This document shows, one piece after another, positions 1-11,039 of a stretch of 64,000 nucleotides of DNA. Position 1 is the first letter of the stretch. Every line of letters begins with the position of its first letter. Both the position numbers and the translations under genes were made by a program. This DNA is from Diacronema lutheri. Taxonomy: Eukaryota > Haptophyta > Pavlovophyceae > Pavlovales > Pavlovaceae. A model generated the notes under the pieces. It worked only from the letters and a program-made list of their open reading frames with translations, was not told the origin of the DNA and did no database searches. Where the stretch lies: contig JAGTXO010000016.1 in NCBI GenBank assembly GCA_019448385.1, positions 434,001 to 498,000 on the forward strand, written 5' to 3'.

Positions 1-2738
1 GAGGGGGGGGGGTCGCCTTCCGCGTACCTTGGCGGAAAGGAGAGAAGAAAGGGGAAGGGGGGGGGGGGGGGGGATTGGTGACGGCGGGGATGGGGGGGGG
101 GGTCGCCTTCCGCGTACCTTGGCGGAAAGGAGAGAAGAAAGGGGAAGGGGGGGGGGGGGGGGGGATTGGTGACGGCGGGGAGGGGGGGGGGTCGCCTTCC
201 GCGTACCTTGGCGGAAAGGAGAGAAGAAAGGGGAAGGGGGGGGGGGGGGGGGGGATTGGTGACGGCGGGGATGGGGGGGGGGGTCGCCTTCCGCGTACCT
301 TGGCGGAAAGGAGAGAAGAAAGGGGAAGGGGGGGGGGGGGGGGGGATTGGTGACGGCGGGGATGGGGGGGGGGGTCGCCTTCCGCGTACCTTGGCGGAAA
401 GGAGAGAAGAAAGGGGAAGGGGGGGGGGGGGGGATTGGTGACGGCGGGATGGGGGGGGGGGTCGCCTTCCGCGTACCTTGGCGGAAAGGAGAGAAGAAAG
501 GGGAAGGGGGGGGGGGGGGGGGATTGGTCACGGCGGGGAGGGGGGGGGGTCGCCTTCCGCGTACCTTGGCGGAAAGGAGAGAAGAAAGGGGAAGGGGGGG
601 GGGGGGGGGGGGGGGGGGATTGGTGACGGCGGGGATGGGGGGGGGGGTCGCCTTCCGCGTACCTTGGCGGAAAGGAGAGAAGAAAGGGGAAGGGGGGGGG
701 GGGGGGGGGGGGATTGGTGACGGCGGGGATGGGGGGGGGGGTCGCCTTCCGCGTACCTTGGCGGAAAGGAGAGAAGAAAGGGGAAGGGGGGGGGGGGGGG
801 GGGGATTGGTGACGGCGGGGATGGGGGGGGGGGTCGCCTTCCGCGTACCTTGGCGGAAAGGAGAGAAGAAAGGGGAAGGGGGGGGGGGGGGGGGGGGGGG
901 GGATTGGTGACGGCGGGGATGGGGGGGGGGGTCGCCTTCCGCGTACCTTGGCGGAAAGGAGAGAAGAAAGGGGAAGGGGGGGGGGGGGGGGGGGGATTGG
1001 TGACGGCGGGGATGGGGGGGGGGGGTCGCCTTCCGCGTACCTTGGCGGAAAGGAGAGAAGAAAGGGGAAGGGGGGGGGGGGGGGGATTGGTGACGGCGGG
1101 GAGGGGGGGGGGTCGCCTTCCGCGTACCTTGGCGGAAAGGAGAGAAGAAAGGGGAAGGGGGGGGGGGGGGGATTGGTGACGGCGGGGATGGGGGGGGGGG
1201 TCGCCTTCCGCGTACCTTGGCGGAAAGGAGAGAAGAAAGGGGAAGGGGGGGGGGGGGGGGATTGGTGACGGCGGGGAGGGGGGGGGGTCGCCTTCCGCGT
1301 ACCTTGGCGGAAAGGAGAGAAGAAAGGGGAAGGGGGGGGGGGGGGGGGGATTGGTGACGGCGGGGATGGGGGGGGGGGTCGCCTTCCGCGTACCTTGGCG
1401 GAAAGGAGAGAAGAAAGGGGAAGGGGGGGGGGGGGGGGGATTGGTGACGGCGGGGATGGGGGGGGGGGTCGCCTTCCGCGTACCTTGGCGGAAAGGAGAG
1501 AAGAAAGGGGAAGGGGGGGGGGGGGGGGGGGATTGGTGACGGCGGGGAGGGGGGGGGGTCGCCTTCCGCGTACCTTGGCGGAAAGGAGAGAAGAAAGGGG
1601 AAGGGGGGGGGGGGGGGGGGGGATTGGTGACGGCGGGGATGGGGGGGGGGGTCGCCTTCCGCGTACCTTGGCGGAAAGGAGAGAAGAAAGGGGAAGGGGG
1701 GGGGGGGGGGGGGGATTGGTGACGGCGGGGATGGGGGGGGGGGGGTCGCCTTCCGCGTACCTTGCCGGAAAGGAGAGAAGAAAGGGGAAGGGGGGGGGGG
1801 GGGGGGGATTGGTGACGGCGGGGAGGGGGGGGGGTCGCCTTCCGCGTACCTTGGCGGAAAGGAGAGAAGAAAGGGGAAGGGGGGGGGGGGGGGGGATTGG
1901 TGACGGCGGGGAGGGGGGGGGGTCGCCTTCCGCGTACCTTGGCGGAAAGGAGAGAAGAAAGGGGAAGGGGGGGGGGGGGGGGGGGATTGGTGACGGCGGG
2001 GAGGGGGGGGGGTCGCCTTCCGCGTACCTTGGCGGAAAGGAGAGAAGAAAGGGGAAGGGGGGGGGGGGGGGGGGGGGGGGGGGATTGGTGACGGCGGGGA
2101 GGGGGGGGGGTCGCCTTCCGCGTACCTTGGCGGAAAGGAGAGAAGAAAGGGGAAGGGGGGGGGGGGGGGGGGGGATTGGTGACGGCGGGGAGGGGGGGGG
2201 GTCGCCTTCCGCGTACCTTGGCGGAAAGGAGAGAAGAAAGGGGAAGGGGGGGGGGGGGGGGGATTGGTCACGGCGGGGAGGGGGGGGGGTCGCCTTCCGC
2301 GTACCTTGGCGGAAAGGAGAGAAGAAAGGGGAAGGGGGGGGGGGGGGGGGGGGGGATTGGTGACGGCGGGGAGGGGGGGGGGTCGCCTTCCGCGTACCTT
2401 GGCGGAAAGGAGAGAAGAAAGGGGAAGGGGGGGGGGGGGGATTGGTCACGGCGGGGAGGGGGGGGGTCGCCTTCCGCGTACCTTGGCGGAAAGGAGAGAA
2501 GAAAGGGGAAGGGGGGGGGGGGGGGGGGGATTGGTGACGGCGGGGATGGGGGGGGGGGTCGCCTTCCGCGTACCTTGGCGGAAAGGAGAGAAGAAAGGGG
2601 AAGGGGGGGGGGGGGGGGGATTGGTGACGGCGGGGAGGGGGGGGGGTCGCCTTCCGCGTACCTTGGCGGAAAGGAGAGAAGAAAAAGGGGGGGGGGGGGG
2701 AGGGCAGGGATTGGTCACGGCGCGCGGGAGGGGGGGGG
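1..2738. repeat. 30-copy G-rich minisatellite
   Basis: About thirty head-to-tail copies of a unit spaced 85-100 bases (mean about 91). The non-G core (tcgccttccgcgtacc, then ttggcggaaaggagagaag) is almost invariant, while the flanking poly-G runs vary in length. Read on the minus strand, the strand of the neighbouring TauE gene, each unit is a long pyrimidine tract ending in CCAAG followed directly by GTACGCGG. The array is open at the left window edge and probably lies in a further intron or the 3' region of that gene. Its apparent Gly-rich reading frames are composition artefacts. Confidence 0.95.
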
Positions 2739-2859
2739 GGGGGGGCATGGCAGCACCGCGCGGGCCACGCGCAGCGCAGGGCGCGCCGGCGCGTAACGCA
2801 CTCGTAACCGACAGAGACGAGGTGACGGTGCCTCTGACACACCACGCCCGCGCCCTGTT

Positions 2860-5800
2860 TTGAAAGGAGGAAAAGCGCGGGAAGGGCCGATACGACCACT
2901 GCCCAGTAGAGGGGCGATCCGCACTGTAGGCCAAGAATGGACGGCATGCCGTGCCCGCCCTTGAGCAGGGCGAGGAGCACGACGATCGCCCACACCTGCC
3001 ATTGCAGACGCGGGGGGGAGGGGGGGGGGGGGGATAGGGGGAAGGGGGGGGAGCGGTAACGGGGAAGGTGCGCGCGCCGCACACCCATGCCGCACGCATG
3101 CATGCGATGCCGCGCGGGGCGCGCCCCATTTCAATCGGGCTGTGCATGCCCCCTTTTCAAACGAGGCGTGCGTGCACAAAGCCCCCGCCCACCACAGCAA
3201 ACAGCCGCACACCCATGCCCCCCCCTCCCCCCCCCCTCCCCCCCCATTGCCCTTCATCCCTCCCTTTTCAAACGAGGCGTGCGTGCACAAAGCCCCCGCC
3301 CACCACAGCAAACAGCCGCACACCCATGCCCCCCCCTCCCCGCATTGCCCCCCATCCCTTCCTTTTCAAACGAGGCGTGCGTGCACAGAGCCCCCGCCCA
3401 CCACAGCAAACAGCCGCACACCCATGCCCCCCCCTCCCCCCATTGCCCCCCATCCATCCCTTTTCAAACGAGGCGTGCGTGCACAAAGCCCCCGCCCACC
3501 ACAGCAAACAGCCGCACACCCATGCCCCCCCCCCTCCCCCCCATTGCCCCCCATCCCTTCCTTTTCAAACGAGGCGTGCGTGCACAAAGCCCCCGCCCAC
3601 CACAGCAAACAGCCGCACACCCATGCCCCCCCCTCCCCGCATTGCCCCCCATCCCTTCCTTTTCAAACGAGGCGTGCGTGCACAGAGCCCCCGCCTACCA
3701 CAGCAAACAGCCGCACACCCATGCCCCCCCCCTCCCCGCATTGCCCCCCATCCCTTCCTTTTCAAACGAGGCGTGCGTGCACAGAGCCCCCGCCCACCAC
3801 GCGCCTCGGCGCGCGCGCGCGCGCAAAACAGGCCGGCCGGACAGCGCGCGCACGCACCCGCGCGAGCATGAAGAGGTAGTCCCACGGCAGCTCGCCCTCC
3901 TTGGCGACCATGATGCTGAGCGCGGAATCGCGCTTGTCCAACCCACCACCACCACCGCCATCGAACGCACTGCCTGCGCCGCCTTGTAACGTCTCTTCAA
4001 AGTCACGCAGGTCGCCGGAAAGGTCGTCGCCGTCGTCGTCGCCGCCGCCGCCGCCCATGCCGCAGCCGCCGCCGCCGCCGCCGCCGCCGCGTGCGTGGCC
4101 GCCGCCGCCGCCGCCCCCACCGCGCGCCCCGCCAGCCGCGCTACCACCGAGCGACGGGCAGGCGCCCGCCGCGCGGGACACGCCGGGCGAGATCATGGTG
4201 GCGCGCTTCGCGAACGCGTCCGCGCCGCCCGCGCCGCCGCCCACACCGCCGCCCACGCCGCCGCCCGCGCCGCCGCCGTCCGCCGCGGCGCGCAACGCGA
4301 CCGCGTCCGCCGCCGCCGAGGACGAGGAGGAGTGGCGCGAGCGCGCGGCGAGCAGGGCGCATCTCTCGCCGCCTTCCATCGACTCGCCGTCCTCCGACAA
4401 GACGCGCGACATCGACATCGACATCTCGCGCGTGCCGTCCGCTTCGCCGCGCGCGCCGGTGGCGGTGGGGCCGCGTCGCGCGTCGCGCGTGGCGGAGAGG
4501 TTTGCCATGGCGACGGACTCCTTCGAGTAGGCGCGCAGGGCCTGCGATGGCGAGGGGCGGGGTGGGGGGGGTGCGTCAGTCGTTGTGTGGGTGGGTTGAA
4601 GTGGGGAGGGGGGGGGGGGGGGGGGTTGGGGAGGGGGCTGGGAGGGGGGGGGGGGGTGGTGTGGGGGAGGGGGGTGGGTACATGGAAAGGGGGGGGAGGG
4701 ATGGGGGTAGCAGTTGGAGATGGTGGCTTGTGCGCGCGCGTAGGCGGGGTGGCGTGGCTTGAGCGGCGGAGGCGAAGGGCGAGGTGGGGCGTGAGGGGGC
4801 GAAGGGGGGCAGTGGGGTTTAAATGTGGCGGCTTGTGCGAGGGAGCGAAGGGCGTGGCGAGCACGGCAGCCATCGTGAATCTCGAGGTCCGAACCAAGTG
4901 GCGGTTATTGCCGCAGCGGCCAGCGGGCAGCGAGTCCGGGGAGGAGTCCGGGAGGGGAGGGGCAGGAAGAGTCCGGGAGGTGAAGGGGTGTCCGGTGCGG
5001 CCTAGGTCAGCACCCAACTTTCCGCTGGGCGCCTCGAGCGGCGCGGCGCGCGCGCCAAAGTCGCGCGCGGCGCGGCCCAAGGCGGCGCGCGCCTGCGTGA
5101 GCGTGCGTCTGCCGGTGTAGATGCAGAGGAGGACAAGGAGCACCATGATGAGCCAATTGGGGAAGACCTTGTTTAAATAGACTCCGACCGAGACGCCTGC
5201 AGTGTGCGCAAATTGGCGGGAAAGAGGGGGACATGGGATGAGAGGGGGGGGAGGGGGGGGGGGGGGGGGCAAGGATTTGATGTTACGGGGCGGGGAGGAG
5301 GAATAAGGGAATGGATGGGATGAGAAGGGGGGGGGGGGGGGGAGGGTTGGGGGTAGCAGCGGGGGGAAGGGGGGGGAGTCCCAGCACGCACCGGCAAGTG
5401 TCATTGGCATGAGGATGACAGCAGCGTCGTAGGCGATGACGTGCCGATGCGGCCGGAGCGGGTGCGGCATCCATGCAAAATTGAAGAGCACGGAAAAGGT
5501 CGACCTGGCGGGATCGGGATCGGATCGGGATCGGATCGGGATCGGAATGGGATCGGGGTGGATGGGATCGGATGGGATCGGGATGGGATGGGATCGGGAG
5601 CGTGGGATGAAGTCCGCGGATGCAGAATTGGGATCTCCCTGGACAAAGCATGCGCGCAAGCGGGCTCCTGCAAGGACCCCTCCCCAACCGACCCCTTCCC
5701 AACCGACCCCTCCCATATTGCCCCCAACCCAACCGACCGTGCTCGCGCTGTGCAGCCGCGTCGCCAAGCAACGCCAGGGCCAAGCCCCCCCCCCCCCCCC

Positions 5801-6787
5801 CCCCCCCCCCTTCCCCTTCCCACCGCCCTTCCACACGCGCGCGCCCACCCCGCGCCCCGCGCCGCGCCCACCCCCCAAAGATGGTCGCAATCGACAAAGG
5901 GATGGCCTCGTGCTCGGTGAAACCGCCAATCATGGTGAACATTGGCACGAGCACCGCTCCGCCTCCGATGCCGGCGGCGGAGGCCATGATCACCGCGACG
6001 AAGATGGCGAGCGTGCACAGCATGTCCGCCTCGTGGAACGGGAAGAGCGTGCGCTTCCGCCCGTGCGGCCTGAAACGGCGGTAGCACTTGTTGAGGCAGA
6101 CGGGCCTGTCGCAGTCCCACGCGCATTCCTGCCATGCAGCGATGGCGGCGGTGCGGTGCGGCGCGGCGCGGTGCGGTGCGGCACGCGGCACGGCGCAGCG
6201 GGCGGGGCGCGGCGCGACGGCGCGACGGCGCAGGGACGGGGGCGGCGCAAAGGAAATTCCAAAGTTGAGCGCCCGTTGGCGGCAGCGCCGCGCCAACGCG
6301 CAGCCGCGCAGCGCCGGCTGGCGCGGTCGGCGCGCGCGCGGCGCACGGCGAGCAGCGCACGTGCCGACAGGCGGACCGCGCACGCATCGTGCTCCGCCCG
6401 GCCGCTCGCCGCGCGCGCGCGGCGCACCTCGCACGTCGTCGTGCATTCGGGGTAGACGGTGCAGCGCTGCGTGGTGTTGCACCAGCCGCAGCCCGAGAGC
6501 TCGGCGCACGCGCAGACGGTCTTGGCGGCAGGGCACGTGTTGATGCACACGCGCCCGCACTCGGGGCACGCGGTCCGGTTGTTGTGCGCGAACGGGCACT
6601 CGCGGCACGTCGTCGTGCAGTGCGGCGCCTCCTTGCACGTCGAGGAGTGCGAGCACCAGCCGCAGCGGCTGCCGAGGGCCGAGCAGGCGCACACGTCGGT
6701 CGCCGACTCGCAGCTCGGCTGCGCGAGCGCGCCGCCCGACGCCGCCAGCGCGACGAGCAGAGCGCTCGCTCGAGCCGACGGCGACAT
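2860..6787 (-). CDS. TauE/SafE family membrane transporter with Cys-rich N-terminal ectodomain (3' end not resolved)
   Basis: Putative sulfite/anion exporter-type multi-pass membrane protein. Six exons could be joined: 6787-6428, 6128-5872, 5504-5392, 5196-5093, 4541-3858 and 2995 to about 2860; the first five give 506 codons in frame. Residues 1-23 form a signal peptide. Residues about 24-125 hold some twenty cysteines in two PSI-like units, each with a CGWC motif. TauE/SafE blocks follow: AGIGGGAVLVPMFTMIGG, then ATIFGGS across an exon join, FNFAWMPHPLR, VFPNWLIMVLLVLL, and in exon 6 KGGHGMPSILGLQCGSPLYW. A Gly/Ala-rich loop of about 200 residues separates the two halves. The fourth intron has a GC donor (CAG|GC). 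The gene probably continues left into or past the minisatellite, so the C-terminus is missing. An ATG at 6832 is an alternative start. The substrate cannot be read from the sequence. Confidence 0.85.
3150..3800. repeat. 7-copy C-rich minisatellite inside TauE intron 5
   Basis: Seven copies, spaced about 97-110 bases, of a unit with core tttcaaacgaggcgtgcgtg, a block ccaccacagcaaacagccgc and a poly-C stretch of variable length. All copies lie inside the intron 3857-2996 of the TauE gene, whose flanking exons join in phase 0. Units differ mainly in poly-C length and in single bases (cacaaag/cacagag). No protein is encoded. Confidence 0.93.
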
Positions 6788-6853
6788 GAAGGTTGGCGGA
6801 CCGGATCGGCGTGATTCGACGCCAAGCGCCATCGCTGCGGAGCAACTTTGGAG

Positions 6854-8320
6854 ATGGTGCCCGCCGCGCCACTCGCGGCGCTGCTCGTGTGCAGCAGCGC
6901 CTCGGGCGGCGCGCCGACCGTGCGCCTGCCTGACCTGCGCTGGCGGATGCCAGGCATTGCCGTGCCCATGCGCTATGAGCGCACCGACGTGATCGCGCGC
7001 ATCCGCGCGCTCGGCGCGCTGCCCGCGGTGCCGGACGACGCGCGCGCGTGCGCGGACGAGCTGCTCGCGCTCGGCTCGGACCACGCGCGCGTCGCGGCGG
7101 CGCTCGTCCTGCTGGGATCGGGCGCGGCGGACGAGGCGCACAACCTCGTCACACCGCTCTCTTGGCATTACGGCACCACGTTTGGCGGCCCGCCCGTCGA
7201 GGGATCGCCCGCCGCGCGCGAGGCGACGTACGCGCACGCGCTCGTCCACCGGCTCGAGGCCAACCACGTGGGCGAGTTTGGCACGGGCTTTCACAACTCC
7301 AACTTTTGGTTCGGCTACCTCGGCGAGCACACCACCTTTGCGTGCGTCCGCGACGCTGCGCGCGCCGCCGCGCGCGCGCCGGGGGTGTGCGAGCACAAGC
7401 TCGTGCAGCGATGGCTGCTCGAGTCGTGCCTGTCGGACACGTCGGACACGTCCGACGCCGCGCCCGATACGCCCGGCGCGGCACCGGGCGCGCCCGACGC
7501 GCCCAAGGCCGGCTGGTCGCCCACGGCGTTCAACGGCCTTCTCGCGCAAGCGACCGCGACGCCGGACGACACCCTGCGCGACTTTTGCGAGCGGACGGCG
7601 GTCGGCGAGCTCAAGGCGCTCCTGCAGCTCTGCCTGGAGCGATGCGGCGTGCGCGGCGTGCGTGGCGAGAGCGGCGAGAGCGGCGAGGGCGGCGAGGGCG
7701 GCGGACGTGTCGACGACGCCGCGCGGCAGGCCATGGGGCTGCGCGCCGCGCGGCGCGTGTCCGACGCGCACGCCGCCGTCTTCGCGTCGCACGGCGCGGT
7801 GGCCGTGCGCGGCGCGCTCGCGGAGCTGCGCGGCGATGACGCGAGGCTCGTCGGCGCCGCCGCGCTCGCCGCCCGCCTTCTCGACGCGCCCGCCGTCTGG
7901 CGCGCGGTTCACGATGGCTTCCACCGCGTCGTCGTCGTTGGCGCCAGCGACGACGACGGTGAGCTCGCGGACCGAGCGGACGCGCTGGTGCAGTGCGCGG
8001 CGGAGGCCAGCAGCAGCCGCGCCGACGGCGCCAGCACCGGTGCGGTCCGCGCCGCGCTCGGCGACCCCGTCGATTTGGCGGCTGACGACGCGCTCGTGTT
8101 GTCCGCTGGGGTTACGTCACGAGCAGTTCTGTCGCACTCGCCAGCCGTGCAAACTTTCGCGTTTGCCGCGTCGCCTCCACGTGGCGCGATGAGCGCCGCG
8201 CCCGTGTGGCGCGACTCGTTGCATGGGAAACGAGGCCGCACGCCGACGACCGTCGTCGAGTGGTCCAAGGGACCGCCCGCCGCAGGCGAGGTGCACCAGC
8301 CGCCGCCGCCTCGCGTCTGA
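6854..8320 (+). CDS. Conserved-looking uncharacterised protein (488 aa)
   Basis: Uninterrupted 489-codon frame starting at an ATG only 66 bases from the divergent TauE start, with strong GC3 bias across its length. Residues 1-20 are weakly hydrophobic and could be a targeting peptide. The region around residues 95-160 contains LSWHYGTTFGGPP and GEFGTGFHNSNFWFGYLG, which look like a conserved His/Asn/Trp-rich core. The second half is Ala/Arg-rich with a short Gly-Glu-Ser repeat near residue 275. I recognise no named family or catalytic motif, so no function is assigned. It ends 122 bases before the convergent SPT4 stop. Confidence 0.7.
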   Translation: MVPAAPLAALLVCSSASGGAPTVRLPDLRWRMPGIAVPMRYERTDVIARIRALGALPAVPDDARACADELLALGSDHARVAAALVLLGSGAADEAHNLVTPLSWHYGTTFGGPPVEGSPAAREATYAHALVHRLEANHVGEFGTGFHNSNFWFGYLGEHTTFACVRDAARAAARAPGVCEHKLVQRWLLESCLSDTSDTSDAAPDTPGAAPGAPDAPKAGWSPTAFNGLLAQATATPDDTLRDFCERTAVGELKALLQLCLERCGVRGVRGESGESGEGGEGGGRVDDAARQAMGLRAARRVSDAHAAVFASHGAVAVRGALAELRGDDARLVGAAALAARLLDAPAVWRAVHDGFHRVVVVGASDDDGELADRADALVQCAAEASSSRADGASTGAVRAALGDPVDLAADDALVLSAGVTSRAVLSHSPAVQTFAFAASPPRGAMSAAPVWRDSLHGKRGRTPTTVVEWSKGPPAAGEVHQPPPPRV

Positions 8321-8442
8321 TCGGGCGATTTCACCCGGCGGCGCTCGCCTACTACTGTGGCAGCCTTGGGGGCAACCGAGTGTGCACTGAGCGCGTCGCT
8401 GTCCGTGTCACTGACGGCATGGCGAGTTGTGACTGACGATCG

Positions 8443-9000
8443 TCACTCCTCCTCGTTGAGCACAAACGTGCGCCCGTTCTCCTCGAGGACGGTGACCATC
8501 TCCTCGGACAGGTTGCCGTACACCTTGAGCGCGTACACGCCCGGGTGCAGTTTAGCTGCGACGCCGCGCCGCGCGCGCGCAGCCGTCGCCACGCGTCAGC
8601 GCCACGCGCGCGACGGAAGCCACGCCGGGTGATGGGGGGGTTACGCGCGCACAGATGCCCTGCCATCTGCCGACCCAGCTCTTCTCCGGGTCCATCAGCG
8701 CGACGAGCCTGCGCGCACGGGATTGCGCGCGGCGGCACGGCGAGCCCGGCCGCCCATCAGAGAACGCAGCCGGCCGCGCGCGCGGCGGTGCGCCGCGGAC
8801 CCGTCAAAGTGCGGGGTCGTGCACTGCAGCATCGCGTCGCGGTCGCCGCGCATCGGCAGCTCGGGCACATTCTCGCAGCCCTCATCGAGCCACTGCGCCT
8901 CGGTCTTTACAAGCCGCGAGACCAAGCACGCACGCAGCTTCTTCACACCGATCGGGACCGAAGGCGCCTGGTCGGCGTCATTGTTGAGCAAGTCCTCCAT
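8443..9000 (-). CDS. SPT4: Transcription elongation factor SPT4
   Basis: Partner of SPT5 in the DSIF complex that rides on RNA polymerase II. Three exons, 9000-8801, 8708-8653 and 8555-8443, join in phases 2 and 1 to give 122 residues, the usual family length. The zinc-finger region reads LRACLVSRLVKTEAQW then DEGCENV, with further cysteine in LQCTTPHFDG. The join gives FDG-LVALMDPEKSWVGRWQ and then KLHPGVYALKVYG, matching the SPT4 core and the SPT5-contacting end. The introns are 92 and 97 bases with GT-AG ends. The first zinc pair seems reduced to a single Cys (family usually CxxC), as in some other SPT4s. Confidence 0.92.
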
Positions 9001-9153
9001 GCTGAAGTTCCGTGCTCGACTGACAAGTCTGACACTCTGACCTCAGCATGACTTTGAGACGCGCGCGGCACCGCGGAAGCCGCGTGTTCTCCGCGCCGCA
9101 TGGGGGCGGCACTTCACTCTCATTCACCCACACACGACCTGGTCGACACGCCC

Positions 9154-9708
9154 CTATCGCGCGCCGTCTGAGGGAGGCTCCGCGCCCGCGCCACCGAGCG
9201 CCCAAAAGTCGCGGCCCGGCCGCCAGACGCGCGACGGCGGCGTGTCCCTCCGCTCGAGCGGGCCGGCCTGCGACACAGGCCACACCTTGCACAGCACGCG
9301 CGCCGTCACCATGGCGAGCGGCACCGGCCCGAAGCTGTTGCTGTCATGCGACATGGCCGGGTTGTCGCCCTCGATCCAGCAGTGGCCCTTGGGCACGAGC
9401 ACGGGCTCGCCACGCCCGTTCGCTTTCTTGACGTAATCGCCGCCCAGCGCGATCAGCCGCTTGAGCACCAGGTTGCCGTCCTGCGTCGGCGAGTTGACGA
9501 TCACGACGTCGCCGCGCGAGAAGGCGCCCGAGCGTGCCGACCACTTGTCGAGGAGGACGATGGTTGCATCGCCCGCGCGCGGGTTGATCGTCGGCTGCAT
9601 GCTCCGTCCCTCGCAGCACGCGAGCGTCGCCACGTTGTCCGTGAATGCGATCACGAGCGGCGCGGCCGTCGCAGCGCCGAGCGCCATCCCACCAAGGGTG
9701 CGCAGCAT
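9154..9708 (-). CDS. IMP2: Mitochondrial inner membrane protease subunit 2 (IMP2/IMMP2L)
   Basis: Signal-peptidase-I-type serine protease that removes sorting signals from proteins delivered to the mitochondrial intermembrane space. Single exon, 184 residues. An N-terminal hydrophobic segment (residues about 5-25) precedes the catalytic Ser motif GRSMQPTINP. The catalytic Lys lies in VLKRLIALGGD, followed by VPKGHCWIEGD and HDSNSFGPVPL, the family's Box E. SMQPT and DSNSFGPV favour IMP2 over IMP1. The start is 32 bases from the divergent start of the SGNH gene at 9741. About 25 residues after the last conserved block are Pro/Gly-rich and not conserved. Confidence 0.9.
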   Translation of the reverse strand: MLRTLGGMALGAATAAPLVIAFTDNVATLACCEGRSMQPTINPRAGDATIVLLDKWSARSGAFSRGDVVIVNSPTQDGNLVLKRLIALGGDYVKKANGRGEPVLVPKGHCWIEGDNPAMSHDSNSFGPVPLAMVTARVLCKVWPVSQAGPLERRDTPPSRVWRPGRDFWALGGAGAEPPSDGAR

Positions 9709-9740
9709 GTCGCGCGCGCCCGGCACCAGCGCGTACGACG

Positions 9741-10900
9741 ATGATGGCGGCGCGACGCACGATGGCGGCTCTGATCGCGCTCGCGGGCGCGAGTGGTGCG
9801 GGGCAAGTGCCCGCCTTCCTCGTTGGTACAGGTTACGAGGCGTGGCGTTACGACGCGCCCATGTGCGAAGCGGACGGCGTGTGCCACGAGCAGCCCGACA
9901 CGCCGACGCCGCGCGCGCGGTTTGGCACAAAGGCGAGGCCGCAGCGCGTCCTGTGCATCCCGCCGGCTTACGGCCAGCTGATCGGCGCGCGCGCGCCCGT
10001 GCGCAGCGTGTGATCGTGCTGCCCATCGCCGCCGCCACTCCCGGCTGCGTGCTGCGCGCGCAGAGCGCCACAACGCTCGAGCAATGGCACCGCGCGCACG
10101 AGCTCCTCGTCGCGGACGCGGCCGCCGCGGCCAAGTCGGCGTCGCTCGTGCTGGTCGGCGACTCGATCTTCGAGAAGCTGCGCGGCTCGGTGATGGGCAC
10201 GCGCTTCACATTCCTCTTCTGCCCCGTCGACACGCTCGCGGCGCTTGGCGCGGCGCGCGGCTTTCGCGCGCCGCTTGCGCTCGCGATCGCCGGCGACATG
10301 ACGCAGCACATACTATGGCGGCTGCAGAACGGCGAGCTGCCCGCGCAGATGCGCGCTCGTCGTGACGTCACGTACGGCCTGCTCGCCGGCACGAACAACC
10401 TCGCGTACGGCCACTCGCCTACGGAAAGCGCCCGCGGCGTTGGCGCGATCGCGCGCGAGCTGCTGCGGACGACGCGCGGCTCGGTGGCGGTGAGCCTCAT
10501 TCTCGCGCGCGCGGGTAGCCGACGCTCGCTGAAGCGCATCTGCCCGCCGCGCTGCGCGCCCAACGGCCGCCCGTTCGTCGAATGGGACGCGCTGCTTGCA
10601 CCCGCCAACGACGCCATCGTGGCGGAAGTCACTCGGCTGCGCGCCGAGTTCCCGCGCAGAATCGCAGTGGCCGACTGCGGCGAAGCGCTACTCATCCGGC
10701 GCGCTTCCACGCCGGACGCGGCGGGCGCGCGCGCGCCCGCAGCCGTGCTCAACCGTTCGCTCGTGCCCGACGGCACACACCCGAATTGCGGCGGTTACAA
10801 GCGATGGCTGCCGTGCTTTCTTGGCGCGCTGCGCTCCCTGGCGGATGAGCCGAGCGTCGGGGGGTCGGCGGGCGCGGCGTTTGGGCCCGGCAGATCATAA
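9741..10900 (+). CDS. SGNH/GDSL-type hydrolase-like protein
   Basis: Two exons, 9741-9998 and 10064-10900, joined across a 65-base GT-AG intron in phase 0 give 364 residues. Block I is LVLVGDSIFEKL with the nucleophilic Ser after GD. LLAGTNNLAYGHSP corresponds to the GxN block, and VPDGTHPNCGGY carries the catalytic Asp-x-x-His. The first 20 residues (MMAARRTMAALIALAGASGA) look like a signal or transit peptide. Substrate unknown; the SGNH fold covers esterases, lipases and acetyl-transfer enzymes. An alternative intron could begin at another GT or GC after residue 30, since the N-terminal part is not conserved enough to fix the join. Head-to-head with IMP2. Confidence 0.8.
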
Positions 10901-10978
10901 GGCTGATTGAGGGACGTGTGCGGAAAAAAAAATATTTTTTAACGTCGCTGTCCTTTGGGAGAAGGACAGCCCCCCCAG

Positions 10979-11022
<44 letters not shown>

Positions 11023-11039
11023 CCAAAGTGTTCCGCGCG
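10901..11039. other. Short intergenic gap with about 45-base poly-C run
   Basis: Between the SGNH stop and the convergent pirin stop. It has an A/T-rich patch (aaaaaaaaatattttttaa) near 10924 and a run of about 45 C residues at 10976-11019. The A/T patch may serve polyadenylation. No gene is seen. Confidence 0.7.

Noticed and set aside
1-2860. Long Gly/Arg/Lys-rich reading frames across the first 2.8 kb
   Set aside because: They are produced by the minisatellite in all frames, shift with every poly-G change and show no codon bias of real genes.
1-3800. CRISPR-like regular repeats
   Set aside because: Units of 90-110 bases without distinct spacers, in an intron-bearing eukaryotic gene; these are minisatellites.
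3068-3989. Pro/Cys-rich reading frames on both strands at 3.1-4.0 kb
   Set aside because: They read through an intronic minisatellite; the flanking TauE exons join across it.
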